The notes beneath the pieces are model-generated. The model had not been told where the DNA came from. It saw nothing but the letters and a program-made list of their open reading frames with translations, and did not search any database. A stretch of 64,000 nucleotides of DNA from Micromonospora profundi (GTDB lineage Bacteria > Actinomycetota > Actinomycetes > Mycobacteriales > Micromonosporaceae). The position numbers were made by a program, and so were the translations under genes. Each line of letters opens with the position of its first letter. Position 1 is the stretch's first letter. Location: positions 6,822,501 to 6,886,500 of the forward strand of contig NZ_JAATJK010000001.1 of the NCBI RefSeq assembly GCF_011927785.1. The letters are read 5' to 3'. Below are positions 8,778 through 17,645 of the stretch, piece by piece.

Positions 8778-9566
8778 TCAGCAGCCCAGGTCGACGCCGC
8801 GCGCCCGCATGAACGGCGCGGGGTCGACCTGGTTCCACATGCCCTGGTGCACCTCGAAGTGCAGGTGGGGGCCTGTGGAGTCACCGGTGCTGCCCTCGTA
8901 GCCGATGACCTGGCCGGCCTTGACCTTCTGGCCGACGGTGACCGCGAGCCGGCTCTGGTGGGCGTAGTGGGTCAGGTAGCCGTTGCCGTGGTCGATGAAG
9001 ACGGAGTTGCCGTACCCGTCGTAGGCATCGCCGGCCTTGGTGACGGTGCCGGCGGCCGCGGCGTGGATGGGCGTGCCGGAGGGCAGCGCCAGGTCGATAC
9101 CGGCGTGCAGGGTGCCCCAGCGCTGCCCGTAGCAGGAGGTGATCGCGGCACCCGACATCGGGTTCACCCAGGCGGCCGTGGGCTTCGTGGTCTTCGTCGC
9201 AGCCTTCTTCGCCGTTGCCTTCGGCTTGGCGGTGGCCTTCTTCGTCGGCGTGGGGCTGGCAGTGGCCGACGGGCTCACGGTCGGGCTCGCGCTGGGCGTG
9301 GCCGACGGGGAGTCCGGCGCTGTCGCCTCGCGGTCGGAGCGGTCGGCCCGGCCGGCGGCCTCGGCCCGCGACTGCGCGTCGAGCGAGACGGCGGTGGGCG
9401 CCGGACGGTCGTCGCCGGTGGTGGCGACGACGACGCCACCCAGGCCGAGGGCCACCAGGGCGGCCGCGCCGAGCGCGATGCGACGGTTTCGCTGGCGGGC
9501 GCGTCGCGGCTGTTCGGTGATGGTGTCGGGGGTGTTCTCGTTCTGGACGGGGCTGTCTTCCTGCAC
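8778..9566 (-). CDS. membrane-anchored M23 family metallopeptidase
   Basis: This is a 262-residue cell-wall peptidase of the M23 (LytM/lysostaphin) family. Residues 30-50 form one membrane helix, followed by a Ser/Pro/Thr and then Lys/Ala-rich linker (about 85-132) that can cross the wall. The catalytic domain has the zinc ligands H154 and D158 (HAGID) and the HLH pair at 234-236, so it should be active on peptidoglycan cross-bridges. The start is GTG 9566 with AAGG six bases upstream. A second M23 gene follows upstream on the same strand but has its own terminator, so they are separate units. Rv0950c has the same position in M. tuberculosis. Confidence 0.9.
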   Translation of the reverse strand: MQEDSPVQNENTPDTITEQPRRARQRNRRIALGAAALVALGLGGVVVATTGDDRPAPTAVSLDAQSRAEAAGRADRSDREATAPDSPSATPSASPTVSPSATASPTPTKKATAKPKATAKKAATKTTKPTAAWVNPMSGAAITSCYGQRWGTLHAGIDLALPSGTPIHAAAAGTVTKAGDAYDGYGNSVFIDHGNGYLTHYAHQSRLAVTVGQKVKAGQVIGYEGSTGDSTGPHLHFEVHQGMWNQVDPAPFMRARGVDLGC

Positions 9567-9788
9567 GGCGGACCTTCACAGTCGAGGGGGCACTTGACCT
9601 CGAAATACTGGTGTCGGGCCGAGCTGGAGGGGGCATCGGGACCGGGCGGCCGGTCAACGGCCGCAGCGATGGCTGCCCGGAAATGAGGCGCTAAGAAACG
9701 GTCTGTCCGAAAAAGCGATCATGTGGGGTGGTGCCGTCGGTCACACCCGCCACTGTGATTCGGCAGACATCGGGCGGCGGCCGGCAAC

Positions 9789-9821
9789 GAAAAACCGCCC
9801 GGATCGACAGATCCGGGCGGT
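9789..9821 (-). terminator. terminator of second M23 peptidase gene
   Basis: On the minus strand a perfect 12-bp stem (9821-9810 ACCGCCCGGATC with 9805-9794) is followed by a run of T (9794-9790). It lies 20 bases beyond the stop codon of the gene at 9841. Confidence 0.9.
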
Positions 9822-9840
9822 CAACGGTCGGTACGCAGCG

Positions 9841-10545
9841 TCAGGACGCGGCTACCTCGCTGTAGATTGCCTCGACTTGCAGCTTGATGTCCACTCCGCG
9901 CTTCTGCAGGTAGGGCACCGGGTCGATCGGCTGGCCCTTGACATGCAGCTCGAGGTGCAGGTGAGTGCCGTAGGCGTGGCCGGTCTGACCCACCAGGCCC
10001 AGCTGGTCGCCGGCCTTGACCTGCTGCCCCTCCTTGACGCTGAGCGCGGAGGAGTGGCCGTAGATGGCCTCGCTGCCGTCAGGGTGCTGGACGATCACCG
10101 CGTAGCCGTAGCCGCCGAGCCAGCCGGCCTTGGTGACCAGGCCTTCGTGCACCGCCACGTACGGCGTGCCCTCGGGGACGACCAGGTCGACGCCGGTGTG
10201 CAGCTTGCCCCAACGCATCCCGTACGGCGAGTTGAAGTCGTAGCCCTGCAGCGGCAGCATCCAGACCTCGGGCTCGGCCGCTTCCTTGCCACGGCTGTCC
10301 CGGGAGGCGCGTTCGGCGTTGCCCGCACGCTCTGCGGCGTCCTGGCTGACCGACGCCTGCTTGAGCTCGTCGAGAACCGACGGGCTGACGTCCTTGGCGT
10401 CGGGCAGGGCACTCGCGCCGAGGGCGACGAGGCCGGCACCGACGAACGCGGTGGTGACGACGGCCGCGTAGCGGCTACGCGGGGGGGTGGGGACACGGCG
10501 ACGACCGCGATATCGATCGGGCTCAGACGACAGGCGCTGGCGCAC
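9841..10545 (-). CDS. second M23 family metallopeptidase, membrane-anchored or secreted
   Basis: This 234-residue protein has a basic N-terminus, one hydrophobic helix at about 26-47 and a C-terminal M23 domain. The zinc-binding motifs are present: HTGVD at 116-120 and HLHLE near the end; a coiled-coil-like Glu/Ala segment (about 55-90) joins the two. It probably trims peptidoglycan during growth. I chose GTG 10545 because GGAGGG (10556-10551) stands five bases before it; the open frame continues upstream but would add an Arg-rich tail unlike the family. It shares the catalytic architecture but not the linker of its neighbour at 8778-9566. Confidence 0.88.
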   Translation of the reverse strand: MRQRLSSEPDRYRGRRRVPTPPRSRYAAVVTTAFVGAGLVALGASALPDAKDVSPSVLDELKQASVSQDAAERAGNAERASRDSRGKEAAEPEVWMLPLQGYDFNSPYGMRWGKLHTGVDLVVPEGTPYVAVHEGLVTKAGWLGGYGYAVIVQHPDGSEAIYGHSSALSVKEGQQVKAGDQLGLVGQTGHAYGTHLHLELHVKGQPIDPVPYLQKRGVDIKLQVEAIYSEVAAS

Positions 10546-10976
10546 GCACACCCTCCGTTGTCGGGGTTCCGAAGCGGCTGGTGGACGTCCGTGAAGCTCG
10601 GATGAACGTCTGCCAACCGCGTCGTCACCCGTCCATGGACCTGATGACAACCGTGGACACGTTAGCCAACCCCCAGGCGAGTCACAAGCCAGAGTGAATA
10701 ATTGGCGTGTCGATCTGTCCGTTTGCGTCCACGATTGTCACGCATCACGACGTCGATCGGTGCCCCCGTAAGTGCCCGTTCGTCGCCGAGCGTGACCGGA
10801 CCGGCGGAGTCGTCCGACTTGACGCCGCAGCCTGCCGAGGTGCGCGCTCCGGCGTGGACGCCGGGTCGGTGCGGCCGGAATGCCAGTCGGTTTCCGGCCC
10901 GGATTTCCCGCCCCCCGTCGGACGGGTTACCGTTCGTTCAGGTGAAGGCCGTGTAGCCGGTGAAAGGTGTGCGCTG
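10546..10976. other. intergenic region between divergent M23 and B12-binding genes
   Basis: These 431 bases hold the divergent control regions. An A/T-rich patch GAATAATT (10696-10703) is the most likely promoter core for the M23 gene, and TTACCG (10927-10932) may belong to the + strand gene. No conserved coding frame, tRNA or riboswitch was recognised; I looked for the c-di-AMP (ydaO) riboswitch motifs that often precede cell-wall hydrolase genes and did not find them. Confidence 0.4.
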
Positions 10977-11381
10977 ATGAGCTCTCGAATTCGGGTCGTC
11001 GTCGCCAAGCCAGGGCTGGACGGCCATGACCGGGGCGCCAAGGTCGTGGCGCGTGCCCTGCGGGACGCGGGGATGGAGGTCGTCTACACCGGCCTGCACC
11101 AGACCCCGGAGCAGATCGTGGAAGCCGCCATCCAGGAGGACGCCGACGCGGTCGGCCTCTCCATTCTCTCCGGCGCGCACATGACGCTGTTTCGTCGGGT
11201 GCTCGAACTGCTGGGGGAGCGGGACGCCCGCGACATCGTCGTGTTCGGTGGCGGCATCATCCCCAACGGCGACATCCCCGAGCTGGAGAAGATGGGCGTC
11301 GCCAAGATCTTCACGCCGGGAGCCACCACCCAGGCGATCGTCGAGTGGGTCCGGCAGAACGTCGGACAGCCCGTCGCCTGA
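10977..11381 (+). CDS. stand-alone cobalamin (B12)-binding domain protein
   Basis: This 134-residue protein is a single B12-binding Rossmann-like domain, as found at the C-terminus of methylmalonyl-CoA mutase. The base-off/His-on signature DxHxxG is present at D15-H17-G20 (DGHDRG), followed by a SILSGAH serine motif and GGGIIPNGD, which line the nucleotide tail of cobalamin. It lacks the substrate-binding barrel, so it must pair with a large subunit encoded elsewhere; such split mutases exist in actinobacteria and archaea. Start ATG 10977 has AAAGG about ten bases upstream. Its neighbour sucCD uses succinyl-CoA, the product of methylmalonyl-CoA mutase. Confidence 0.88.
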   Translation: MSSRIRVVVAKPGLDGHDRGAKVVARALRDAGMEVVYTGLHQTPEQIVEAAIQEDADAVGLSILSGAHMTLFRRVLELLGERDARDIVVFGGGIIPNGDIPELEKMGVAKIFTPGATTQAIVEWVRQNVGQPVA

Positions 11382-11424
11382 AAGGCGGTGCGCCGGGGGT
11401 GTCGAACCGGAGCCGGGCACGGGG

Positions 11425-11461
11425 GAGGGGCCGGACGCACCCCTCACACGTCCGGCCCCTC
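11425..11461 (+). terminator. terminator after B12-binding protein gene
   Basis: A perfect 13-bp stem (11425-11437 GAGGGGCCGGACG with 11449-11461) lies 44 bases beyond the stop. There is no long T-run. Confidence 0.75.
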
Positions 11462-11682
11462 TATGCACGATGCCCCGCCGCCACCCCTCGACCGACAGGG
11501 CATCGGCCGTCTCCCGTCATCGCGCTGTTCAGCGCTCCGACACCTGACTCAACGACGCCCTCACGGCCGGGTTACGCACCCGTGCCAACATCGCCCGGAC
11601 GATTGACGCCGGCCATGCCGTGACCGGAACTCCCACGTCAGGTGTCCGGTTGTGCATTACCGCACACCGCGCACCCGCTCGG

Positions 11683-11710
11683 TTGCCGGCCGTGCCCACC
11701 TCGCTAGGCT
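11683..11710 (+). promoter_or_regulatory. probable sucCD promoter
   Basis: TTGCCG (11683-11688) and TAGGCT (11705-11710) are 16 bases apart. Seven bases after the -10 lies ATG 11718, opening a five-codon frame (MACVK, stop 11733-11735), so the transcript may begin with a leaderless mini-frame about 80 bases before sucC. The rest of the 11462-11812 gap shows no gene. Confidence 0.5.
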
Positions 11711-11812
11711 GCCGCCAATGGCCTGTGTGAAGTGATGACAGGCGTCAAACTGTTTTTGAACGCTGGTGGCGGCGCGACGGCGCGCCGCGGAGACGGGACG
11801 GGACGCGCAATC

Positions 11813-12991
11813 GTGGACCTGTACGAGTACCAGGGGCGGGACCTGTTCGAGCGGCACGGCTTGCCCGTGTTGGCCGGCGGCGTCGCCACTACCCCGGAGG
11901 AGGCCCGCGCGATCGCCGAACGCCTCGGCGGTCGGGTGGTCGTCAAGGCGCAGGTAAAGGTCGGCGGCCGAGGCAAGGCCGGTGGCGTCAAGCTCGCCGA
12001 GGGCCCGGATGAGGCGGTGGCCAGGGCCACCGACATCCTCGGCATGGACATCAAGGGCCACACCGTCCACAAGGTCATGATCACCGTGACCGCGGACGTG
12101 GCCGACGAGTACTACTTCTCTTATCTGCTCGACCGGGCGAACCGCACCTTCCTCTGCATCGCCAGCGTTGCCGGCGGTATGGACATCGAGCAGGTCGCCG
12201 CCGAGACCCCGGACCGCGTGGTCAAGGCCCCCATCGACGCCGTCAAGGGCGTCGACGAGGCGAAGGCCCGCGAGATCGTCACCGCTGCCGGGTTCCCGGC
12301 CGAGGTCGCCGACCAGGTCGTCGAGGTAGCTGTCGGGCTGTGGCAGGCGTTCGTCGCCGAGGACGCCACCCTGGTCGAGGTGAACCCCCTCGCGAAGAAC
12401 GGCGACGGGCAGCTGCTGCTGCTCGACGCCAAGATCACCTTGGACGAGAACGCCGCGTTCCGGCACCCCGACCACGAGGCGCTTGTCGACCAGGCCGCCG
12501 TGGATCCGCTGGAGCAGGCCGCCAAGGCCAAGGACCTCAACTACGTCAAGCTCGACGGCGAGGTCGGCATCATCGGCAACGGCGCGGGTCTTGTCATGTC
12601 GACCCTCGACGTCGTGGCGTACGCCGGTGAGCGGCACGGCAACGTCAAGCCTGCCAACTTCCTCGACATCGGCGGCGGCGCGAGTGCCGCGGTGATGGCG
12701 AACGGGCTGGAGATCGTGCTCTCCGACCCGGCCGTGAAGAGCGTCTTCGTCAACGTCTTCGGCGGCATCACCGCCTGCGACGAGGTCGCCAACGGCATCA
12801 TCCAGGCGCTGGCCCTGCTGGAGCAGCGTGGCGAGCAGGTCACCAAGCCGCTCGTCGTCCGCCTCGACGGCAACAACGCCGAGGCTGGCCGGGCGATCCT
12901 GGACAGCGCGAACAACCCGCTCGTGCAGCGGGTGGACACCATGGACGGTGCGGCCGAGCGGGCCGCCGAGCTGGCAGCTGCGGGGGTCTGA
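11813..12991 (+). CDS. sucC: succinyl-CoA synthetase (ADP-forming), beta subunit
   Basis: This TCA-cycle subunit binds nucleotide and, with SucD, converts succinyl-CoA, phosphate and ADP to succinate, CoA and ATP. The 392 residues begin with the family start [19 protein letters not shown], contain the ATP-grasp region ([17 protein letters not shown]) and the C-terminal [17 protein letters not shown] and [16 protein letters not shown] segments. I chose GTG 11813 because it places the conserved first residues at the N-terminus, although the Shine-Dalgarno is weak. Longer in-frame starts only add a non-conserved stretch. sucD follows after two bases. Confidence 0.95.
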   Translation: MDLYEYQGRDLFERHGLPVLAGGVATTPEEARAIAERLGGRVVVKAQVKVGGRGKAGGVKLAEGPDEAVARATDILGMDIKGHTVHKVMITVTADVADEYYFSYLLDRANRTFLCIASVAGGMDIEQVAAETPDRVVKAPIDAVKGVDEAKAREIVTAAGFPAEVADQVVEVAVGLWQAFVAEDATLVEVNPLAKNGDGQLLLLDAKITLDENAAFRHPDHEALVDQAAVDPLEQAAKAKDLNYVKLDGEVGIIGNGAGLVMSTLDVVAYAGERHGNVKPANFLDIGGGASAAVMANGLEIVLSDPAVKSVFVNVFGGITACDEVANGIIQALALLEQRGEQVTKPLVVRLDGNNAEAGRAILDSANNPLVQRVDTMDGAAERAAELAAAGV

Positions 12992-12993
12992 TC

Positions 12994-13881
12994 ATGGCTA
13001 TCTGGCTGACCAAGGACTCGAAGGTCATCGTTCAGGGGATGACCGGCTCCGAGGGCTCCAAGCACACCCGGCGGATGCTCGCCGCCGGCACGAACGTCGT
13101 CGGCGGCGTCAACCCGCGCAAGGCGGGCCAGAAGGTCGACTTCGACGGCACCGAGCTGCCGGTCTTCGCGTCCGTGGCGGACGCCATGGCCGAGACCGGT
13201 GCCGACGTCACAGTCATCTTCGTACCGCCGCAGTTCACCAAGGCCGCCGTGGTCGAGGCGATCGACGCCGCGATCCCGCTGGCCGTGGTGATCACCGAGG
13301 GCGTGCCGGTGCACGACACCGCTTCGTTCTGGGCGTACAACCTGGCGCAGGGCGAGCGGACCCGGATCATCGGGCCGAACTGCCCCGGCATCGCCTCCCC
13401 GGGTGCCGCCAACGCCGGCATCATCCCGGCCGACATCACCGGCTCCGGCCGCATCGGCCTGGTCAGCAAGAGCGGCACGCTGACCTACCAGATGATGTAC
13501 GAGCTGCGCGACATCGGCTTCTCCACATGCGTCGGCATCGGTGGCGACCCGATCATCGGGACCACGCACATCGACGCCCTGAAGGCGTTCGAGGCTGACC
13601 CGGAGACCGACGCCATCGTGATGATCGGCGAAATCGGCGGCGACGCCGAGGAGCGGGCCGCCGAGTTCATCAAGGCCAACGTCACCAAGCCGGTGGTCGG
13701 CTACATCGCCGGCTTCACCGCGCCCCCCGGCAAGACCATGGGCCACGCCGGAGCGATCATCTCCGGTTCGGCCGGCACCGCCGAGGCGAAGCAGGCGGCG
13801 CTGGAGGCGGTCGGAGTCAAGGTCGGCAAGACGCCGACCGAGACCGCCAAGCTCATGCGGGAGATCATGTCCGGCAACTGA
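12994..13881 (+). CDS. sucD: succinyl-CoA synthetase, alpha subunit
   Basis: This 295-residue subunit binds CoA and carries the phosphohistidine. It shows the CoA-binding Rossmann region [19 protein letters not shown], the [11 protein letters not shown] segment, [12 protein letters not shown] and the active-site GHAGAI, where H251 is the phosphorylated residue. The ATG follows the sucC stop by two bases, so translation is coupled. A strong hairpin follows the gene. Confidence 0.96.
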   Translation: MAIWLTKDSKVIVQGMTGSEGSKHTRRMLAAGTNVVGGVNPRKAGQKVDFDGTELPVFASVADAMAETGADVTVIFVPPQFTKAAVVEAIDAAIPLAVVITEGVPVHDTASFWAYNLAQGERTRIIGPNCPGIASPGAANAGIIPADITGSGRIGLVSKSGTLTYQMMYELRDIGFSTCVGIGGDPIIGTTHIDALKAFEADPETDAIVMIGEIGGDAEERAAEFIKANVTKPVVGYIAGFTAPPGKTMGHAGAIISGSAGTAEAKQAALEAVGVKVGKTPTETAKLMREIMSGN

Positions 13882-13898
13882 GCCGGTCAGGCAGCAGC

Positions 13899-13935
13899 GC
13901 AGGGGTCGGCCGGTATCGAACCGGTCGGCCCCTGC
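13899..13935. terminator. terminator between sucD and a convergent small gene
   Basis: A 16-bp stem (13899-13914 with 13920-13935) including two G-U pairs encloses a five-base loop. It lies 17 bases after sucD and 21 bases from the stop of the convergent gene at 13957, so it may serve both. Confidence 0.75.
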
Positions 13936-13956
13936 TGCGTACCACCGGGCCCGGGA

Positions 13957-14226
13957 TCAGTCGTTGTTGTTCCAGAACGGGTAGTTGCCTGTCGACCGGA
14001 GGATCGCGCTGCCGATGATGTTGATCACGCCGAACGCGATGGCGAGGTAACCGAGAACCGGCGACTGGCCGTACCGTCGGGCGTCGCGGATCGACAGGTA
14101 GCCGAAGATGACGCCGAGAATGCCGCAACAGATCAGACCCAGCACGATGCCCAGCACGCCCCAGAGCGTGGTGCGGTCCCGGCCCCTGGCCGGAGGGGGT
14201 GGGGGCGGCGGATATGCGGTCGTCAC
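13957..14226 (-). CDS. small DUF4190-type membrane protein
   Basis: This 89-residue protein starts with TTAYPPPPPPPARG and has two hydrophobic segments, LWGVLGIVLGLICCGILGVIF and LGYLAIAFGVINIIGSAIL, the layout of DUF4190 membrane proteins. The role of the family is unknown. CGGAGG five bases before GTG 14226 decides the start; a longer frame upstream is Arg/Pro-rich and not family-like. Similar short proteins are common near cell-envelope genes in actinobacteria. A related domain occurs at 15937-16527. Confidence 0.75.
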   Translation of the reverse strand: MTTAYPPPPPPPARGRDRTTLWGVLGIVLGLICCGILGVIFGYLSIRDARRYGQSPVLGYLAIAFGVINIIGSAILRSTGNYPFWNNND

Positions 14227-14426
14227 GGCTACCTCCGGGCGATCATGGGCGGCGGGCCGACCCGGGCGTGACCGGCGGACCCGACCCGGAAGGCGGCGAC
14301 AGGCCACCTCCTCTGGGCCGAGGCTAGACCGGGCCGGGCGGCTTCGACCCCGGTTCGCCCAACTCGCCGCAGTCCAGGCCGGTTAACGGACTGCCACCGT
14401 CCCTATGACGTGCCAGAGTAGAGCGG

Positions 14427-15764
14427 ATGTCCCCCGTCACCCCTGACCATCCCAGTCGCCCCGGCGGCGTGCGCGCCGACGACAGGTCGGTCGAGCGCGC
14501 CGCACCGCGGCGGCGGGTGCCCGCGCCCCGCGCCGGCGAGTCGCCGCGCAGGCGGGCACCGCTGCCCGTCGCCGCCGGGGTGGCCGCGGGCTGGGCGGCC
14601 CTCACCTCGTACCTGCCGGTCGCCATCGTGCTCGGCCTGGTGCAGCTCGGCGCCGACTCCACCACCCTGAGCGGCACCCTGCGCACCGCGCTGGCCGGCT
14701 GGCTGGTGGGCCACGGCGTGCCGCTGCACACCGACGCCGGCCCGTTCGGCCTCGCCCCGCTCGCGCTCACCGCGCTCGCGCTCTGGCGACTGACCCGGGC
14801 CGGCGTGCACGTCAGCCGCGCGATCGGCGCGCGCGACAGCTATTCACCGCGACAAGCGCTTATCGCCGCAGGCACTGTCGGCCTGGCGTACGCGCTGCTC
14901 GGCGCGCTTGCCGCGGTGCTGGTGGGCGCGGGAGGACCGAACGTGTCCCCGGTGCGGGCGGCGGCCACGTTCGCGGTGGCCGCCACACTCGCCGCACTTG
15001 TCGGCGCAACCCGGACCACCGCTGTGACCCGACTGCTGAGCACCCGGCTGCCGGGTGCGCTGCGGGACGCTGTGCGCACCGGGCTGGTGGCCGCGCTCCT
15101 GCTACTCGGGGCGGGCGCAGGCGCGGCAGGCCTGGCCGTGGCCACCGGCGGCGGTGACGCCGCCGACATGATCGGCGCGTACCAGACCGGGGTGGCCGGG
15201 CAGGCCGGAATCACCCTGGTCAGCATGGCGTACGCGCCGAACGCCGCGATCTGGTCGACGAGCTATCTGCTGGGGCCGGGCTTCGCGGTCGGCGTCGACA
15301 CCGCCGTCCGCACAAGCGAGGTGTCGGTGGGCGCGCTGCCGGCAATCCCGCTGCTCGCCGGCCTGCCCCGTGGCCCCGTGGACGGCATCGGCGCCCTGCT
15401 CCTCGCGGTGCCGGTGCTGGCCGGGATGGTGGTCGGTTGGTTGCTCGCCCGCCGGATGGCCCGCCTCGCCGGGCCGGAGCAGGCCCCGCAGCGCTGGGGC
15501 GGGCTGTTGGCGCCGGCGGCACTGGCCGGGCCGGTGGCAGGCGTACTCCTCGGTGTGGCCGCCGCGGTCTCCGGAGGGCCGCTCGGTGCCGGCCGTCTGG
15601 CGCAGGTCGGGCCGGTGGCCTGGCAGGTCGGGGTGGTCACGGCCGGTGTCATCACGGCCGGCGCGCTGCTCGGGGCCGCCGCCACCCGGACGCTCACCCG
15701 GAGCCCTCGGGGCAACCAGCCACGCCGGCGCGATCCGGAGCCGGACCGGCGCGACCTGTCCTAG
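14427..15764 (+). CDS. PerM-like polytopic membrane protein (DUF6350)
   Basis: This 445-residue protein has a basic cytoplasmic N-terminus of about 45 residues, then roughly ten hydrophobic segments rich in Ala, Leu, Val and Gly, and a short basic tail. The position between sucD and purN matches Rv0955 (PerM), a mycobacterial integral membrane protein linked to cell division; sequence identity cannot be judged here, so the name rests on topology and synteny. No Shine-Dalgarno is obvious before ATG 14427 and in-frame alternatives exist. It appears to be a single-gene unit. Confidence 0.7.
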   Translation: MSPVTPDHPSRPGGVRADDRSVERAAPRRRVPAPRAGESPRRRAPLPVAAGVAAGWAALTSYLPVAIVLGLVQLGADSTTLSGTLRTALAGWLVGHGVPLHTDAGPFGLAPLALTALALWRLTRAGVHVSRAIGARDSYSPRQALIAAGTVGLAYALLGALAAVLVGAGGPNVSPVRAAATFAVAATLAALVGATRTTAVTRLLSTRLPGALRDAVRTGLVAALLLLGAGAGAAGLAVATGGGDAADMIGAYQTGVAGQAGITLVSMAYAPNAAIWSTSYLLGPGFAVGVDTAVRTSEVSVGALPAIPLLAGLPRGPVDGIGALLLAVPVLAGMVVGWLLARRMARLAGPEQAPQRWGGLLAPAALAGPVAGVLLGVAAAVSGGPLGAGRLAQVGPVAWQVGVVTAGVITAGALLGAAATRTLTRSPRGNQPRRRDPEPDRRDLS

Positions 15765-15936
15765 ACGAACGGGCGGTGAACCGTCTGTCGGTCGGCGAGG
15801 GCGCCCAGGCGTTGGCGGAGCGCGCCGCCGCCGTGCCGTCCCGGTCGACATCGCTCGCTGGGCGCGGCCCGCAGGTGCCGGGGACGGCGCGGGGCGCCCC
15901 GGACGAACCCGGAGCGCCCCGTCAGGACCGGACCGA

Positions 15937-16527
15937 TCAGGGCTGGCTCGGCAGGTTGATGTTCGCGAAGATGCCCAGGATGATCAGCAGGATGCCCAGG
16001 ACGGCACCGACGGCGCCGCAGATGAGACCCGCCTTGGCCTGGCCGCCGTTGCTGGCCTGGCCCTGAGCGGCCTTCTGCTGGCCCAGGTAACCGGTCACCA
16101 CAGCGGCGATGCCGACCGGGATGCCCAGGTACAGGCAGCAGACCAGCGGGATCGACGCGATGCCGAGGATCATCGACACCAGGCCGAGGGTGTTGTTCTG
16201 GCCCTGCTGCTGCGGGTACCCGGCGTTCGGGTAGCCGGGAGCGCCACCGTACTGCGGCTGCTGACCGTACGGGTCCTGCGGCTGCTGGCCGTAGGGCTGG
16301 CCCGAGGTGGGCTGCTGGCCGTACTGCTGACCGTACGGGTCCGGCGACTGCTGGCCGTAGGGCTGACCCGAGGTCGGCTGCTGACCGTACGGCTGGCCCG
16401 AGGTGGGCTGCTGGCCGTAGGGGGCGGCCGGCGGCTGACCGTACGGGTCGTGCGGCGGCTGGGGTGCGGTCGGGTCCGGGTTGGGCTGCTGGCCGTACGG
16501 GTCCTGACCGGGGTTGCCGGGCTGCAT
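15937..16527 (-). CDS. DUF4190 membrane protein with Gln/Gly/Tyr/Pro repeat N-terminus
   Basis: This 196-residue protein has a disordered cytoplasmic N-terminus (about 1-110) made of repeats such as [10 protein letters not shown] and DPYGQQ, then two hydrophobic helices ([20 protein letters not shown] and [20 protein letters not shown]) of the DUF4190 type. The repeat composition resembles phase-separating or scaffold segments; the function is unknown. AAGGAG seven bases before ATG 16527 fixes the start. The gene is followed on the same strand, upstream, by a small dispanin-like gene, and the pair may be co-transcribed. The DNA repeats could expand or contract by slippage. Confidence 0.8.
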   Translation of the reverse strand: MQPGNPGQDPYGQQPNPDPTAPQPPHDPYGQPPAAPYGQQPTSGQPYGQQPTSGQPYGQQSPDPYGQQYGQQPTSGQPYGQQPQDPYGQQPQYGGAPGYPNAGYPQQQGQNNTLGLVSMILGIASIPLVCCLYLGIPVGIAAVVTGYLGQQKAAQGQASNGGQAKAGLICGAVGAVLGILLIILGIFANINLPSQP

Positions 16528-16553
16528 TCGAGAAGCTCCTTGGAATCGTTCCG

Positions 16554-16850
16554 TTAGTTACTGCTGCTGTTCTCACTCATGATCGCGCCCAGACCGCCCA
16601 ACGCGCAGCACAGCAGCACGATGACATACCACGCAATGCCGACGATAAGTGCCCACTTGGACCACTTGCGTGATTCTGCGGCCGCGGCCTGGGCCCCGGC
16701 GTAGTCGCCCTGCTGGAGCAGCGGGTTGACCTTCGACGCGTTGATGATCGCTGGGATGGCCAGCGGCCAGAAGAGGAAGACAGCGACAATCGACATCGTC
16801 ATGTTGTTGTCGACCGACGGTTGCTGCTGGGGGTGGTGATCGGGCTGCAT
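16554..16850 (-). CDS. small CD225/dispanin-like membrane protein
   Basis: This 98-residue protein has a His/Gln/Pro-rich start ([15 protein letters not shown]), a first hydrophobic helix ([17 protein letters not shown]), a short loop with [18 protein letters not shown] and a second helix. That order, including the conserved loop of the form SxKVNPLLxxGDxxGA, is typical of bacterial CD225/dispanin proteins. Their role in bacteria is unclear. GAGGAG eight bases before ATG 16850 favours this start over ATG 16865. It lies 26 bases upstream of the DUF4190 gene on the same strand. Confidence 0.82.
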   Translation of the reverse strand: MQPDHHPQQQPSVDNNMTMSIVAVFLFWPLAIPAIINASKVNPLLQQGDYAGAQAAAAESRKWSKWALIVGIAWYVIVLLCCALGGLGAIMSENSSSN

Positions 16851-17018
16851 GGGGGTGCTCCTCATTCCAACGACACGCCTGGCGTGCCGGAACAGTGACG
16901 TGGTGCGGGGCCGGCACGGTGTCCAGCCCGGGCGACCGGCAGCGTACCTGGTCGATGCCCGTCGAATCTGTCAGAGATCGGCGCGCCGCCCAGCCGGAGA
17001 GCGTCCTGACCTGCCCGA

Positions 17019-17024
17019 TAGGGT
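17019..17024 (+). promoter_or_regulatory. -10 element of leaderless purNH transcript
   Basis: TAGGGT lies exactly six bases before GTG 17031 and there is no Shine-Dalgarno, so the purNH mRNA probably starts at the start codon. Confidence 0.6.
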
Positions 17025-17030
17025 GGCCCG

Positions 17031-17645
17031 GTGACCGCGTCCGCCGCCCGCCTCGTCGTCCTCGTCTCCGGCTCCGGAAGCAACCTGCAGGCACTGCTGG
17101 ACGCCGCCGCCGACCCCGCGTACGGCGCGCAGGTGGTGGCGGTCGGCGCGGACCGCGACGGCATTGCGGGCCTGGACCGGGCGGAGGCCGCGGGTGTGCC
17201 GACCTTCGTCGAGCGGGTCGGCGACCATGAGACGCGGGAGGACTGGGACCGGGCGCTCACCGCGCACGTCGCGAAGCACCAGCCCGACCTGGTCATCTCC
17301 GCAGGCTTCCTCAAGCTTGTCGGCGAGCATTTCCTTACCGCCTTCGGTGACCGCTACCTCAACACCCACAACACCCTGCTGCCGGCGTTTCCCGGCATCC
17401 ACGGCCCACGGGACGCCCTCGCCTACGGCGTGAAGCTCACCGGGGCCACGCTCTTCTTCGTCGACGCCGGCATGGACACCGGGCCGATCGTGGCGCAGGT
17501 CGCGGTGCCGGTGCTCGACGACGACGACGTGGACGCGCTCACCGAGCGCATCAAGGAAGCTGAGCGCCGCCAGCTCGTCGAGCAGGTCGGCCGCCTGGTC
17601 CGCGAAGGCTGGACCATCACCGGAAGGAAGGTCACGGTTCCGTGA
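17031..17645 (+). CDS. purN: phosphoribosylglycinamide formyltransferase
   Basis: This 204-residue enzyme transfers a formyl group from 10-formyltetrahydrofolate to GAR in purine synthesis. The nucleotide-binding loop GSGSN is at 14-18, the catalytic pair N111 and H113 lies in [13 protein letters not shown] (the usual form is N-x-H-P; here the residue after His is Asn) and the catalytic Asp is in [12 protein letters not shown] 17031 fits the family N-terminus. The stop overlaps the purH start by four bases (GTGA), so the two form an operon. FolD at 25551 makes the folate cofactor. Confidence 0.95.
   Translation: MTASAARLVVLVSGSGSNLQALLDAAADPAYGAQVVAVGADRDGIAGLDRAEAAGVPTFVERVGDHETREDWDRALTAHVAKHQPDLVISAGFLKLVGEHFLTAFGDRYLNTHNTLLPAFPGIHGPRDALAYGVKLTGATLFFVDAGMDTGPIVAQVAVPVLDDDDVDALTERIKEAERRQLVEQVGRLVREGWTITGRKVTVP

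Noticed and set aside
10546..10720. Possible c-di-AMP (ydaO-type) riboswitch upstream of the second M23 gene
   Set aside because: Such riboswitches often precede actinobacterial cell-wall hydrolase genes, but the conserved GGGUGAAU-like and CAGCUAACCUCG-like segments are absent; GTTAGCCAAC is only a superficial likeness.
15937..16450. Repeated 30-40-base units as a possible CRISPR or mobile repeat
   Set aside because: They are in-frame codons for a Gln/Gly/Tyr/Pro-rich protein segment.
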